Shown: piece by piece, positions 23,209-32,157 of the stretch
Numbering within the stretch: the first letter of the stretch is position 1
Layout of the letters: every line of letters starts with the position of its first letter
From: Pseudonocardia ammonioxydans
Lineage (GTDB): Bacteria > Actinomycetota > Actinomycetes > Mycobacteriales > Pseudonocardiaceae
Reading direction: 5' to 3'
DNA: 64,000 nucleotides
NCBI RefSeq assembly: GCF_900115005.1
Contig: NZ_FOUY01000016.1
Location: 62,001-126,000 of the forward strand
Notes under the pieces: generated by a model
Told to the model about the DNA's origin: nothing
The model's database searches: none
The model's input: the letters and a program-made list of their open reading frames with translations, nothing else
Program-made: the position numbers and the translations under genes

Positions 23209-25638
23209 TCACCGGCTGCGTTCGACGACCCAGGCCGCGACCTGCGTGCGCGACCCGACGTCGAGCTTGCGCAGGATCCGCTCCACGTGCCCGTCCACGG
23301 TGCGGCGCGAGATCACCAGCTGCTCCGCGATCTGCTTGTTGCTGAGGCCGTCGGTGACGAGCGCGGCGACCTGCTCCTCACGGCCGGTCAGCTCGGTCAG
23401 GGCGCGGGCGGCCTGCTGCGGGGCGCCGGTGCAGCCCGCGGTGACGATCTCGATGCAGAGCCGGACGGCGTCGGCGACGTCGGCGCCGGCGTACTCCTGG
23501 CGCAGCGCCTCGGCCCGTTCCGCGCCCAGTTCCCGGTCGATCCGCGCGGCGTACCCGCGCCCCTCGGCGAGCGCGTGCGGGCCGAACGCGGCGAGCGAGG
23601 TGCCCAGTCGCCGCCAGACCCCGGCCGCCAGCCCGGACAGGGCGGCGGCGTCGGCGGCCCGCCCGGTCGCCGTCGTGACCCAGGAGCAGACCTCCACGCT
23701 CAGCGCGGTGCAGACCCCGTCGCGGAAGTCGCGTTCGATCCGCATCGTGCGCAGGATCGCGTCCCGGGCCCGGTCGAGCTCGCCGAGGTGCAGCAGGGCG
23801 ATCGCCTCGATCCAGCGCCCGTAGCCGTGGTTCCACATCTCACCGTCGGCGCTCGCGCGCTCGACCACCGAGGCCGCGGTGGCGAGCGCGTCGCGGGGCA
23901 GCTCGGCGTAGGTCTCGGCCATCGCGAGCTGGAACCCGGCGGTCAGCTCCGCCGGCACGTCACCGACCCGCCGGTGCAGGCCGATCGCGTACCGGTAACG
24001 CTCGACGGCGTCGTCGAGGTCGCCCTCGAACAGGTGCAGCAGCGCCGTCCAGTGCGCGGCGTGGCCCTGCAGCGCGACGTCCCCGAGCTGCTCGGCGGTC
24101 GCGGTGCACTCGCGCAGGTACCCCCGCGCCACCGCGCGGTCGCCCTGGATCAGCGCGACCCAGGCGACCACCCACAGCGCCTCGGCCCGCTCGGCGGTCC
24201 CCGGGTCGATCCGGCGCAGCAGCCGCTCCAGCCAGCGCCGCCCGTAGGTCAGGAAGCCCCCGGCGATCCAGTGGTAGCGCAGCAGCGACGCGAGCCGGGC
24301 ACCGGCGACGGCCTCACCCGGGGTGTGCGCGGAGAACCCGAGCGCGGCGAGGAGGTTGGGGTGGTCGTGGCGCAGCCGGGCGAGGTCGCGGGCCTGGTCG
24401 GGCCCGCACCAGCGGTCGATCGTCGCCGCGGCGAGGGCGATGTAGTGGTCCCGGTGCAGGCGGCGGATCTCCTCGGTGCCGCCGGCGGCCTCCAGCTGCT
24501 CGGCGCCGTACTCCCGGAGCGGGACGAACTGCCGGTAGCGCAGCTGGTCGCCGTCCCGGTCGGCGACGACGACCGACTTGCCGACCAGACCATCGAGCGC
24601 GTCGAGCAGCCGGTCGTCGGCGAGGTCGCCGTGCCCGCACACCCCTTCGAGCGCCTCGAGGTCGGCCGGTGCGGGGAACACCGACATCCGTGCCCAGAGC
24701 AGCTGCTCGGCCGGGCCGCACAGGTCGTAGCTCCAGTCGATCAGTGCGCGCAGCGACTGCTGGCGGGGTTCGGCGTCGGTGCCGGGTGCGGAGAGCATGT
24801 GCAGGCGCCCGCCGAGCCGCTCGACGACCTGCGACACCGACAGCGAGCGCAGCCGGACCGCGGCCAGCTCGATCGCCAGCGGGAGGCCGTCGAGCTTGCG
24901 GCACAGCGCGACGACGGCGTCCCGGTTCTCCTCGGTGATCCGGAAGTCGGGCAACAGGCGGTGCACGCGGTCGAGCAGCAGCCGCACCGACGGGACCTCG
25001 TCGAGCACGCCGGCGTCCCGCGGGTCGTTGCCACCCGGGGCGGCGCCACCCGGGTTCTCGCCACCCGGGTCCTCGCCGACCGGGTCCTCACCGACCGGGT
25101 CCTCACCGACCGGGTCCTCGTCGGGCACCGCGAGCGGGTCCAGCCGGTGCACCTGCTCCCCGCGGATCCCGAGGGCCGCGCGGCTGGTCGCCAGCACCGT
25201 CAGCTCCGGCAGCTCGGCGAGCAGCCGCAGCAGCAGCCGCACCGTGCCCTCGACCAGGTGCTCGCAGTTGTCCACGACCAGCAGCGTCGGCGCGGCCGCC
25301 AGGTGGCCGACGACCCGGTCGACGGCGTCGCGGTTGGACTGGTCGGGCACCCCGACCGCGGTCGCGACCGTCGGCGCGATCTGGGACTGGTCGGTGACGC
25401 TGGCCAGCTCGACGACGTAGACGTCGTCGTCCCACCGTTCGGCGGCGGTCAGCGCGGTACGGGTCTTACCGACCCCGCCGGGACCGGTCACCGTGACCAG
25501 GCGGTGCGCGGCGAGCTCGGCATGCAGCCGGGTCAGCGTCTCCGCGCGGCCGACGAAGCTGTCCAGGGCCGTCGCCAGCCGGTGGCGCCCACGCCGGGCG
25601 GGCAGCCGGCACGGGTCGTCCCCGGCGTCGTCCACCAT
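23209..25638 (-). CDS. Large LuxR-family regulator with AAA/NB-ARC-like ATPase domain
   Basis: 809 residues. Walker [11 protein letters not shown] lies at about 51-60 and Walker [11 protein letters not shown] at about 117-126, then a winged-helix region and TPR-like helices (residues ~430-720). A C-terminal LuxR HTH covers about 748-809 ([20 protein letters not shown]...[15 protein letters not shown]). This is the LAL/AfsR-like signal-transduction layout. A six-copy pentapeptide insert (EDPVG and variants) sits at about residues 173-203. Divergent from the monooxygenase gene, which it may control (inference). Confidence 0.9.
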   Translation of the reverse strand: MVDDAGDDPCRLPARRGRHRLATALDSFVGRAETLTRLHAELAAHRLVTVTGPGGVGKTRTALTAAERWDDDVYVVELASVTDQSQIAPTVATAVGVPDQSNRDAVDRVVGHLAAAPTLLVVDNCEHLVEGTVRLLLRLLAELPELTVLATSRAALGIRGEQVHRLDPLAVPDEDPVGEDPVGEDPVGEDPGGENPGGAAPGGNDPRDAGVLDEVPSVRLLLDRVHRLLPDFRITEENRDAVVALCRKLDGLPLAIELAAVRLRSLSVSQVVERLGGRLHMLSAPGTDAEPRQQSLRALIDWSYDLCGPAEQLLWARMSVFPAPADLEALEGVCGHGDLADDRLLDALDGLVGKSVVVADRDGDQLRYRQFVPLREYGAEQLEAAGGTEEIRRLHRDHYIALAAATIDRWCGPDQARDLARLRHDHPNLLAALGFSAHTPGEAVAGARLASLLRYHWIAGGFLTYGRRWLERLLRRIDPGTAERAEALWVVAWVALIQGDRAVARGYLRECTATAEQLGDVALQGHAAHWTALLHLFEGDLDDAVERYRYAIGLHRRVGDVPAELTAGFQLAMAETYAELPRDALATAASVVERASADGEMWNHGYGRWIEAIALLHLGELDRARDAILRTMRIERDFRDGVCTALSVEVCSWVTTATGRAADAAALSGLAAGVWRRLGTSLAAFGPHALAEGRGYAARIDRELGAERAEALRQEYAGADVADAVRLCIEIVTAGCTGAPQQAARALTELTGREEQVAALVTDGLSNKQIAEQLVISRRTVDGHVERILRKLDVGSRTQVAAWVVERSR
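25031..25120. repeat. Six tandem 15-bp units inside the LuxR-type gene
   Basis: Units of the form CC(A/G)(A/C)CCGGGTCCTC(A/G) start at 25031, 25046, 25061, 25076, 25091 and 25106. The two at 25076 and 25091 are identical. They encode the acidic EDPVG-type linker repeats in frame. Confidence 0.9.
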
Positions 25639-25883
25639 GACGCCTCCCGATCACCTGAGTGCCCCGAGGATCGCACGGTTCGTGACCCGAGCCATACCCG
25701 ACCACACGGAGTGACTACCCGGGTACACCCGGGCCGGCATGGGGTATCCGTCGCCGCGCCGTTGGGGTGTTCCCACGCTGTCCGGGCGCCCCGCCCCGCG
25801 GCCACGGTGTTGTGGCGATCACACGACCGCCGGAGGAGATCCGGCCGGCTCGATCACCACGACCCGCAAGGAGGCTGGTTGCA

Positions 25884-27527
25884 GTGGTGCACCCCACCGC
25901 CGAGAGTCACGACGCCATCATCATCGGGGCCGGGTTCGCCGGTCTGTACGCCGTCCACGCACTGCGCAACCAGCAGGCCAAGGACGTCATCGCCTTCGAC
26001 GCCGCCGGCGACGTGGGCGGGACCTGGTACTGGAACCGCTACCCGGGCGCCCGGGTCGACATCGAGAGCGTGCACTACTCCTACTCCTTCGACGAGGACC
26101 TGCAGCAGGAGTGGCACTGGACCGAGCGGTTCCCCGCCCAGCCGGAGATCCTGCGCTACCTCGAGCACGTCGCCGACCGCTTCGACCTGCGCCGCAGCAT
26201 CCGCTTCAACACCCGGATCACGTCGCTGACCTGGGACGACGACGAGTCGCTCTGGACCGCCACCACGGACGCGGGCGAGGTGCACGTCGCCCGCTGGGTG
26301 ATCTCCGGTGCCGGGACGCTGTCGGTGCCGAAGAAGCCCGAGTTCGGCGGGATCGAGAACTTCGCCGGCGAGACCTACACGACCGGCAACTGGCCGCACC
26401 ACGAGGTCGACTTCGCGGGCAAGCGGGTCGGCATCATCGGCGTCGGGTCGTCGGGGATCCAGGCGGTCAGCGAGATCGCCAAGCAGGCCGGGCACCTGAC
26501 CGTGCTGCAGCGGACCCCGAACTACGCCACCCCGATCGGCAACTACGCGACCGACCCCGCCGAGGAGGCCGCCGAGAAGGCCGACTACGCCGCGCTGCGG
26601 GAGGCCTCGCGCAACCACTTCCTCGGCGTCCCCTACTCCGACGTGCAGCCCTCCGCCGTCGCCGCCACCCTGGACGAGCGCAGGGAGGTCTTCGACGACC
26701 GCTGGAACCGCGGCGGGTTCCGGCTGTTCATCGACGCCTACGGCGACATCCTGTTCGACCACGAGGCGAACGACACGGTCGCCCAGTACATCCGCGACCG
26801 GATCCACGAGCGGGTCGACGACCCGGCGACCGCGGAGCTGCTCGCGCCGCGCGGCTACCCGTACGGCACCAAGCGCCCGCCGCTGGAGACCGACTACTAC
26901 GAGGCCTTCAACCGGCCCGACGTCGACCTGGTCGACGTGAAGTCCAACCCGATCGAGGCCGTGACCGAGGGCGGTGTGCGCCTGGCCGACGGCACCGAGC
27001 TCGCCTTCGACGTGCTGGTGCTGGCCACCGGTTTCGACGCGTGCACCGGCCCGTTGCTGGCCATGAACGTCACCGGCCGCCGGGGCCGGACGCTGAAGGA
27101 GCACTGGGCCGACGGGCCGCAGACCTACCTGGGCCTGATGGCGGCGGGCTTCCCGAACCTGTTCATGATCACCGGTCCGCAGAGCCCGTCGGTGCTCTAC
27201 AACATGCCGCTGGCGATCGAGGACCACGTCGACTTCTCGGTCGCGGCGATCTCCCACGTGGAGGAGCAGGGCCGCGCGGTCATCGAGCCGACGCCCGAGG
27301 CCGAGCAGGAGTGGGTCGCCCACACCAACGAGCTGGCCCAGGCCACGCTGCTGCCCGACTCGCCGACCTCCTGGTACATGGGCAAGAACGTGCCGGGCAA
27401 GCCGCAGCGCGTGCTCGTCTACCTCGGCGGCGCGCCCACCTACCGGGCCAGGTGCGACGAGGTCGTCGCGGCCGGCTACGAGGGCTTCGCGATCTCCGAC
27501 CGTCACTCCGACCGCGCGTTCGCCTGA
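25884..27527 (+). CDS. Flavin-containing monooxygenase, Baeyer-Villiger type
   Basis: 547 residues from GTG 25884, with AAGGAGG nine bases upstream. Two Rossmann motifs: GAGFAG (15-20) for FAD and GVGSSG for NADPH. The BVMO motif GGTWYWNRYPGARVD is intact. The canonical FxGxxxHxxxW fingerprint is present as FAGETYTTGNWP (160-171), with Thr at position 166 where the family has His. It would insert oxygen next to a carbonyl, making an ester or lactone. The esterase gene 14 bases downstream fits hydrolysis of that ester, as in acetone or cyclic-ketone pathways. Confidence 0.9.
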   Translation: MVHPTAESHDAIIIGAGFAGLYAVHALRNQQAKDVIAFDAAGDVGGTWYWNRYPGARVDIESVHYSYSFDEDLQQEWHWTERFPAQPEILRYLEHVADRFDLRRSIRFNTRITSLTWDDDESLWTATTDAGEVHVARWVISGAGTLSVPKKPEFGGIENFAGETYTTGNWPHHEVDFAGKRVGIIGVGSSGIQAVSEIAKQAGHLTVLQRTPNYATPIGNYATDPAEEAAEKADYAALREASRNHFLGVPYSDVQPSAVAATLDERREVFDDRWNRGGFRLFIDAYGDILFDHEANDTVAQYIRDRIHERVDDPATAELLAPRGYPYGTKRPPLETDYYEAFNRPDVDLVDVKSNPIEAVTEGGVRLADGTELAFDVLVLATGFDACTGPLLAMNVTGRRGRTLKEHWADGPQTYLGLMAAGFPNLFMITGPQSPSVLYNMPLAIEDHVDFSVAAISHVEEQGRAVIEPTPEAEQEWVAHTNELAQATLLPDSPTSWYMGKNVPGKPQRVLVYLGGAPTYRARCDEVVAAGYEGFAISDRHSDRAFA

Positions 27528-27541
27528 GAGGACCACGAACC

Positions 27542-28462
27542 ATGCCACTCGACCCGGACGTGCAGGCCCTCATCGACGGCCTCGCCGCACAGGGCTTCCA
27601 GTCCTTCGAGAAGGTCGGCGTCGACGCCACGCGCGCCGCCGTCGACTCGTTCACCGGGCTGCAGCAGCCCGCCCGGGACGTCGCCGCCGTCGTCGAGGCG
27701 GATTACGGTCCGTCACCCGAGCAGCGGCTGCGGATCTACCGGCCGTTCGGTGACGGCCCGTTCCCGGTGCTGCTGTACGTACACGGCGGCGGATTCGTCG
27801 CCGGCGGCCTGGACGTGGTCGACGAGCGGGCCCGCGCACTCGCGCTCGACGCCGGTGCCGTCGTCGTCTCCACGACCTACCGGCGGGCGCCGGAGGCCCG
27901 GTTCCCGGCCGCGCACGACGACGTGTTCGCGGCGTTGCAGTGGACGGCCAAGGAGATCGGCGCCCACTCCGGCGACCCCGACCGGATCGCGGTCATGGGC
28001 GACAGCGCCGGGGCGAACCTGGCCGCGGCGGCGGTGATCCGGGCGCGGGACGAGAGCGCCCCGCCGGTCCGCTCGCAGGTGCTGCTCTACCCGCTGGTCG
28101 ACCCGGTCGCCGAGACCGCGTCGCGCGCCGAGTTCGCCGAGGGCTACCTCATCCACCTCGACGCGCTGGCCTGGTTCGGCGCGCAGTACGTCTCCGGCCC
28201 GGACGACGTCGCCGACCCGCGCCTCGCGCTCGGGCGCAACGACCTCGCCTCGCTGCCGCCGACGCTGGTCGTCACCACGGAGTACGACACGCTGCGCGAC
28301 GAGGGCGAGTCCTTCGCCGCGGCCCTGGCCGAGGCGGGCACCCCGACGACGTGCACCCGGGTCGACGGGCTCGTGCACGCGCTGTACTGGGCGTCCGGGG
28401 CGGTGCCGCGCAGCGCGGAGATCCACGACGCGGTGCTCGCGCACCTGCGCGCCTCGCTGTAG
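27542..28462 (+). CDS. Alpha/beta hydrolase (HSL-family esterase) paired with the monooxygenase
   Basis: 306 residues from ATG 27542. HGGG is at 81-84 and the nucleophile S155 in GDSAGAN. The acid is in TTEYDTLRDEG and the His in DGLVHALYW. Full HSL-type triad, cytoplasmic. It most likely hydrolyses the ester or lactone formed by the adjacent Baeyer-Villiger-type enzyme, giving an alcohol and an acid (inference from order and known ketone pathways). Confidence 0.9.
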   Translation: MPLDPDVQALIDGLAAQGFQSFEKVGVDATRAAVDSFTGLQQPARDVAAVVEADYGPSPEQRLRIYRPFGDGPFPVLLYVHGGGFVAGGLDVVDERARALALDAGAVVVSTTYRRAPEARFPAAHDDVFAALQWTAKEIGAHSGDPDRIAVMGDSAGANLAAAAVIRARDESAPPVRSQVLLYPLVDPVAETASRAEFAEGYLIHLDALAWFGAQYVSGPDDVADPRLALGRNDLASLPPTLVVTTEYDTLRDEGESFAAALAEAGTPTTCTRVDGLVHALYWASGAVPRSAEIHDAVLAHLRASL

Positions 28463-28602
28463 CCCTCGGGCGCAGGCGAGTTCGAGGACAGTGCCGGGAC
28501 AGCGGGCCTTCGTAGCGTGGGGCCCGCACGCTCCGGCACCCGTCGATCGGCTCGGCCCCCGGAGCGTCGGAGCACGTCCGGCACTCCACGAGGGAGCAGG
28601 TC

Positions 28603-28908
28603 ATCGACACGGCAGAGCAGGCCGGCCACCGGCCCGGACGGCTGCCCGCGCGGCGCGAGCGCGGGGCCGTCCGGGCCCGGGTCCTGGAGTTCCTGCGCGA
28701 CGGTCCGCCGTGGCGCTACCTCGGCCGGCTCACCGGGGTGTGCGTGGCCGTGCTGTGGATCGGCGGCGCCGCGCTCTACCTCGGGCTCCCGCTCGGCGGT
28801 GCGCTGCGGGCACTGTCGGTCCCGGCGAGTGCGGGCTTCTCCGTGCTCGGGGGCTATCTCGGCTTCCGGCGGCTGGTCGGTCTGCGCCGCCGTCCACTCG
28901 CGGCCTGA
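28603..28908 (+). CDS. Small two-helix membrane protein with no canonical start codon
   Basis: A 101-residue frame with strong coding-type third-position bias. It has a basic N-terminus (RLPARRERGAVRARVLEFL) and two membrane helices (VCVAVLWIGGAALYLGLPL; SVPASAGFSVLGGYLGF). Between the upstream stop at 28513 and the first GTG at 28738 there is no ATG, GTG or TTG. The best-placed start is ATC 28603, six bases after GAGGGAG. Starting at GTG 28738 would leave 57 residues and remove the helix's upstream part. I do not recognise the family; translation from AUC is unproven. Confidence 0.5.
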   Translation: MDTAEQAGHRPGRLPARRERGAVRARVLEFLRDGPPWRYLGRLTGVCVAVLWIGGAALYLGLPLGGALRALSVPASAGFSVLGGYLGFRRLVGLRRRPLAA

Positions 28909-28966
28909 CGGGCTACCCGTGTGTCGTTGGACACCTCCGCACCCGCAGAGCGTTCGTTTTCGTGAC

Positions 28967-28990
28967 AGTTCATTTCGTCGTCAACGAACT
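28967..28990. promoter_or_regulatory. AT-rich dyad upstream of the flavin reductase gene
   Basis: AGTTCATT and AACGAACT form 8-base arms (7 of 8 pairing) around an 8-base loop, inside an unusually AT-rich stretch 55-78 bases before ATG 29045. Likely an operator or promoter region. Confidence 0.4.
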
Positions 28991-29044
28991 AGCGTCGACG
29001 AGTGAGTGCCGGGCACCGAGGCCCGCTCCGGAGGGAGTCCCACG

Positions 29045-29539
29045 ATGACCGTGATCGAGCCGGTGACCGCCGGCGACCAGCTCCGCCAGGCCTTCGGCTG
29101 TTTCCCGTCGGGTGTGACGGCCGTCTGCGCCGAGGTCGACGGCGTGCCCGTCGGCCTCGCGGCCAGCTCGTTCACCTCGGTCTCGATCGAGCCACCGCTG
29201 GTGTCGGTGTGCATGCAGCACAGCTCCACGACCTGGCCGACGCTGCGCGGCCGCCCGCGGCTCGGCGTCAGCGTGCTCGCCGAGGGTCAGGACGTGGCGT
29301 GCGCGCGGCTGGCGAGCAAGAACGGCGACCGCTTCGCCGACACCGCGACCACCGTGGCCGCCGACGGTGCGCTGTTCGTCGACGGCGCGACGCTGTGGCT
29401 GGACTGCACCATCCACGCCGAGGTCCCCAGCGGCGACCACGACATCGTGCTGCTCCACGTGCACGGGATCCGCGCGGACCCGGACACCCCTCCCCTGGTC
29501 TTCCACGGCAGCCGCTTCCGGCGCCTGGCCGAGGTCTGA
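29045..29539 (+). CDS. Flavin reductase (NADH:FMN oxidoreductase) domain protein
   Basis: 164 residues from ATG 29045 with GGAGGGAG upstream. It shows the HpaC/SnaA-type split-barrel flavin reductase pattern: LRQAFGCFPSGVTAV, LAASSFTSVSIEPPLVSVCM, LGVSVLAEGQD and a C-terminal GDHDIVLLHVHGIR. It supplies reduced flavin to a two-component monooxygenase. No obvious oxygenase partner that needs free FMNH2 is adjacent, since the Baeyer-Villiger-type enzyme carries its own FAD/NADPH domains. Confidence 0.88.
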   Translation: MTVIEPVTAGDQLRQAFGCFPSGVTAVCAEVDGVPVGLAASSFTSVSIEPPLVSVCMQHSSTTWPTLRGRPRLGVSVLAEGQDVACARLASKNGDRFADTATTVAADGALFVDGATLWLDCTIHAEVPSGDHDIVLLHVHGIRADPDTPPLVFHGSRFRRLAEV

Positions 29540-29576
29540 CCGTCCCCGCGAGCTGACGACGAACCCGGAGCACCCC

Positions 29577-30683
29577 GTGACGCTGCACGAGACCGACCCG
29601 GCCGAGACCCGGGTGCGCGCCGCCCTGACCGCGATCGCCGCCGGGCAGCCGGTCGTGGTCGTCGACGACGCCGACCGCGAGAACGAGGGCGACCTCGTCT
29701 TCGCCGCCACGCACGCGACGCCGTCGCTGGTCGCCTTCACCGTGCGCCACACCTCCGGGTTCGTGTGCGTCGCGCTGCCCGACGACGCGTGCGACCGGCT
29801 GGCGCTGCCGCCGATGCACCACGAGGACGGCGACCGCTACCGCACCGCCTACCGGGTCACCGTCGACCTGCACGGCACCGGCACCGGGATCTCCGCCGCC
29901 TCGCGGGCGGCCACGATCGCCGCGCTCGGCGCGCCGGACGCGACCGCCGCGGACTTCGTCCGGCCGGGCCACGTCGTCCCGCTGCGCGCCCGCGACGGCG
30001 GGGTGCTGACCCGGCCCGGCCACACCGAGTCCGCGGTCGACCTCGCCCGGCTCGCCGGGCTGCCGCCGGCCGGAGCGCTCTGCGAGATCGTCTCCACCGA
30101 CCGCCCCGGCGAGATGGCCCAGGGTGCGGAGCTCGAGCGGTTCGCCAAGGAGCACGACCTCGTCCTCGTCTCGGTCGCCGACATCATCCGCTACCGCCGG
30201 CGCACCGAGAACCCGGTCGAGCGCGCGGTCACCACGGCGCTGCCCACCGAGCACGGTCCGTTCCGGGCCGTCGGGTACCGCGCCGTCGACGGGGCCGAGC
30301 ACGTCGCGCTGCTGGCCGGCGACCTCGCGCACGTCACCGCCGAGACCCCCGTCCACGTGCACACCGAGTGCCTCAGCGGCGATGTCCTGCGCTCCACCGC
30401 GTGCGCGTGCCGGCGGGAGCTCGACGAGGCGATGGCCCGGTTCGCCGCGCAGGGCTCGGGGATCGTGGTCTACCTGCGTCCGGTCGACGGGGTCCGGGCA
30501 TGCACCCTGCGCGAGGAGCCGCACGGCACGGTGCGCGCCGAGGAGCTCGCGATCACCGCGGAGTGGATCGTCGCCGACCTCACCACCCCCCGCGCCACGA
30601 CCGGCGACGAGCCGCCGCGCCTCGCCGACTGGGCCGCGGCCCGCCACGGCCGGACGCCGGGGACCGACAGCATCGCCGGCTGA
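29577..30683 (+). CDS. ribB: RibBA-like protein: intact DHBP synthase, degenerate GTP cyclohydrolase II domain
   Basis: 368 residues from GTG 29577. The 3,4-dihydroxy-2-butanone-4-phosphate synthase half looks intact: DRENEGD (33-39), HTSGF, TGISA, and GHTES with H149 and E151. In the C-terminal half the GTP cyclohydrolase II zinc ligands C265, C276 and C278 are kept. After VVYLR the family's EGRGIGL...DTVEAN block, with the GTP-binding and catalytic residues, is missing or replaced. It is therefore probably only a DHBP synthase and an accessory paralogue. Pairing with flavin reductase suggests extra flavin supply. Confidence 0.85.
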   Translation: MTLHETDPAETRVRAALTAIAAGQPVVVVDDADRENEGDLVFAATHATPSLVAFTVRHTSGFVCVALPDDACDRLALPPMHHEDGDRYRTAYRVTVDLHGTGTGISAASRAATIAALGAPDATAADFVRPGHVVPLRARDGGVLTRPGHTESAVDLARLAGLPPAGALCEIVSTDRPGEMAQGAELERFAKEHDLVLVSVADIIRYRRRTENPVERAVTTALPTEHGPFRAVGYRAVDGAEHVALLAGDLAHVTAETPVHVHTECLSGDVLRSTACACRRELDEAMARFAAQGSGIVVYLRPVDGVRACTLREEPHGTVRAEELAITAEWIVADLTTPRATTGDEPPRLADWAAARHGRTPGTDSIAG

Positions 30684-30710
30684 AGGACCTGCCCGGGCTG
30701 CCGCACGTGC

Positions 30711-30730
30711 CGACTGACCGGGGTCAGTCG
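30711..30730. terminator. Palindrome between convergent ribB-like and tetR genes
   Basis: CGACTGACC-GG-GGTCAGTCG, perfect 9-bp arms with a 2-base centre, overlapping the tetR stop. By position a bidirectional terminator; the tight spacing could also suit a repressor operator. Confidence 0.5.
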
Positions 30731-31317
30731 TCCGTCTCGGGCAGGACGAAGCCGCTCAGCAGGCGGAGTACCTGGACGTGCAACTCGTCCGGGCCGAGCC
30801 GTCCGGCCCCCCGGTACCAGCGGGCGACCGACAGCAGCATCCCGTTGACCAGGTTCACCGCGGTCGCGGTGTCGAGATCGTCCCGGACGACGCCGGCCTG
30901 GGCGCAGTCGTGCAGCAGCTTCTCGGCTGCGTGGTTCACGTCCCGCGCCCAGGACCGGTAGTTGCGCAACGCCTGCGGCGAGAGCTGGTGCTCGTCGGCG
31001 GTGAGCACCCGGTAGTAGGTGCGGTACCGGACCGCCGAGTCCACCTGGAGGCGGAGGTAGGCCTCGAGCTTGGCGCGCGGCGTCCGGTCGCTGGTGACGA
31101 TCTCCTCGACGCCGTGCCGGAGCGGGTAGATGACCTGCTCGACGATGGTCTCCAGCAACCAGCGCTTCGAGTCGACGTACTGGTAGAGCGTCGGTTTGCT
31201 GACGCCCGCCTCGGTCGCGACGTCGCTGATCGTGGCGTCCACGTAGCCCTTGCGCTCGAAGACCCTGGCCGCGGCGTCGACGAGCTCCTGGACGCTGGTG
31301 GCTCGCTGCCGTGCCAT
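30724..31317 (-). CDS. TetR-family regulator
   Basis: 197 residues. N-terminal HTH: LVDAAARVFERKGYVDATIS, DVATEAGVSKPTLYQYVDSK. The C-terminal ligand domain resembles the TetR_C class with aromatic-rich helices (RTYYRVLTADEHQLSPQ). It is the last gene of the minus-strand CoA-catabolism cluster, 78 bases after the SDR gene, and is the obvious candidate to bind the CCTAAC-CA-GTTAGG palindrome at 40697. Confidence 0.9.
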   Translation of the reverse strand: MARQRATSVQELVDAAARVFERKGYVDATISDVATEAGVSKPTLYQYVDSKRWLLETIVEQVIYPLRHGVEEIVTSDRTPRAKLEAYLRLQVDSAVRYRTYYRVLTADEHQLSPQALRNYRSWARDVNHAAEKLLHDCAQAGVVRDDLDTATAVNLVNGMLLSVARWYRGAGRLGPDELHVQVLRLLSGFVLPETDD

Positions 31318-31395
31318 CCCTCTCCTCCTCGGCGGCGCCGGCCCGGACCGGGCCGTGCACCTGTCTACAGACGTTATCCGCCGTGCCGGGGCGGC

Positions 31396-32157
31396 TCAGC
31401 GGGCCGGCGGACGGACCGCGGCGTCGAGGCGGATGCACTCGGCGTTGAGGTACCCGTTCTCGACGATGCCGAGGACCATCCTCGCGAACTCGGCGGGCCG
31501 GCCCATCCGGGCCGGTTCCACCAGTGTCGCCTCGATCCCCGCCCGCACCCGCTCCGGTAGCGACTCGGTCATCGGGGTCTCGAACAGGCCCGGCGCGATC
31601 GTGTTCACCCGGACCCCGGTACCGGCCAGGTCCCGCGCCACCGGCAGGGCCAGCCCGATCACGCCGGCCTTGCTGGCGCTGTAGGCGGCCTGGCCGCTCT
31701 GCCCGTCGTACGCCGCCCCGGACGCGGTGTTGACCATGACGCCGCGCTCGCCGTCCTCCGGTTCGTTCTGCAGCATCGCGGCGACGGCGACCCGCATGAC
31801 GTTGAACGTGCCGCACAGGTTGATCCGCACGACCCGCTCGAAGTCCTCCAGGCGAGCCGGTCCGCGCCGGGACACGACCCGGGCGGCATCGACGACACCC
31901 GCGGTGTTGACCCCGACGTGCACCGCCCCGAACCGGTCCAGTGCCCGGTCGATCGCCCGCTCCACCGCTGCGGCGTCCGCGACGTCGGTCTCGATCCCGA
32001 GCGCCGCCGGCAGCTCGGCCGCGAGTGCCTCGGCTCCCGCGCGGTCCCGGTCCAGTACGACCACCGACGCGCCGGCCTCCCCCAGGTGGGTGCACACCGC
32101 CCGGCCGAGGCCCGAGGCGCCACCGGCCACCACCGCGACCTTTCCCGTGATGTTCAT
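31396..32157 (-). CDS. SDR-family 3-hydroxyacyl-CoA dehydrogenase (HSD10-like)
   Basis: 253 residues. NAD-binding AGGASGLGRA is at about 11-20 and the catalytic pair YSASK. GERGVMVNTASGAAYDGQSG and FETPMTESLPE are typical of type II 3-hydroxyacyl-CoA dehydrogenase rather than generic SDRs. It would carry out the third step of a beta-oxidation cycle. ATG 32157 overlaps the upstream enoyl-CoA hydratase stop (ATGA). Confidence 0.85.
   Translation of the reverse strand: MNITGKVAVVAGGASGLGRAVCTHLGEAGASVVVLDRDRAGAEALAAELPAALGIETDVADAAAVERAIDRALDRFGAVHVGVNTAGVVDAARVVSRRGPARLEDFERVVRINLCGTFNVMRVAVAAMLQNEPEDGERGVMVNTASGAAYDGQSGQAAYSASKAGVIGLALPVARDLAGTGVRVNTIAPGLFETPMTESLPERVRAGIEATLVEPARMGRPAEFARMVLGIVENGYLNAECIRLDAAVRPPAR

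Noticed and set aside
25639..25883. GGGTA-type promoters for the LuxR-type and monooxygenase genes
   Set aside because: GGGTAT/GGGTAG strings occur at 25694, 25715 and 25742, but their -35-like partners are weak and several overlapping CCCGGG repeats make chance matches likely.
28909..29044. FMN riboswitch before the flavin reductase/ribB-like genes
   Set aside because: No conserved RFN-type G-rich blocks or multi-helix layout could be found by eye; only a short AT-rich dyad.
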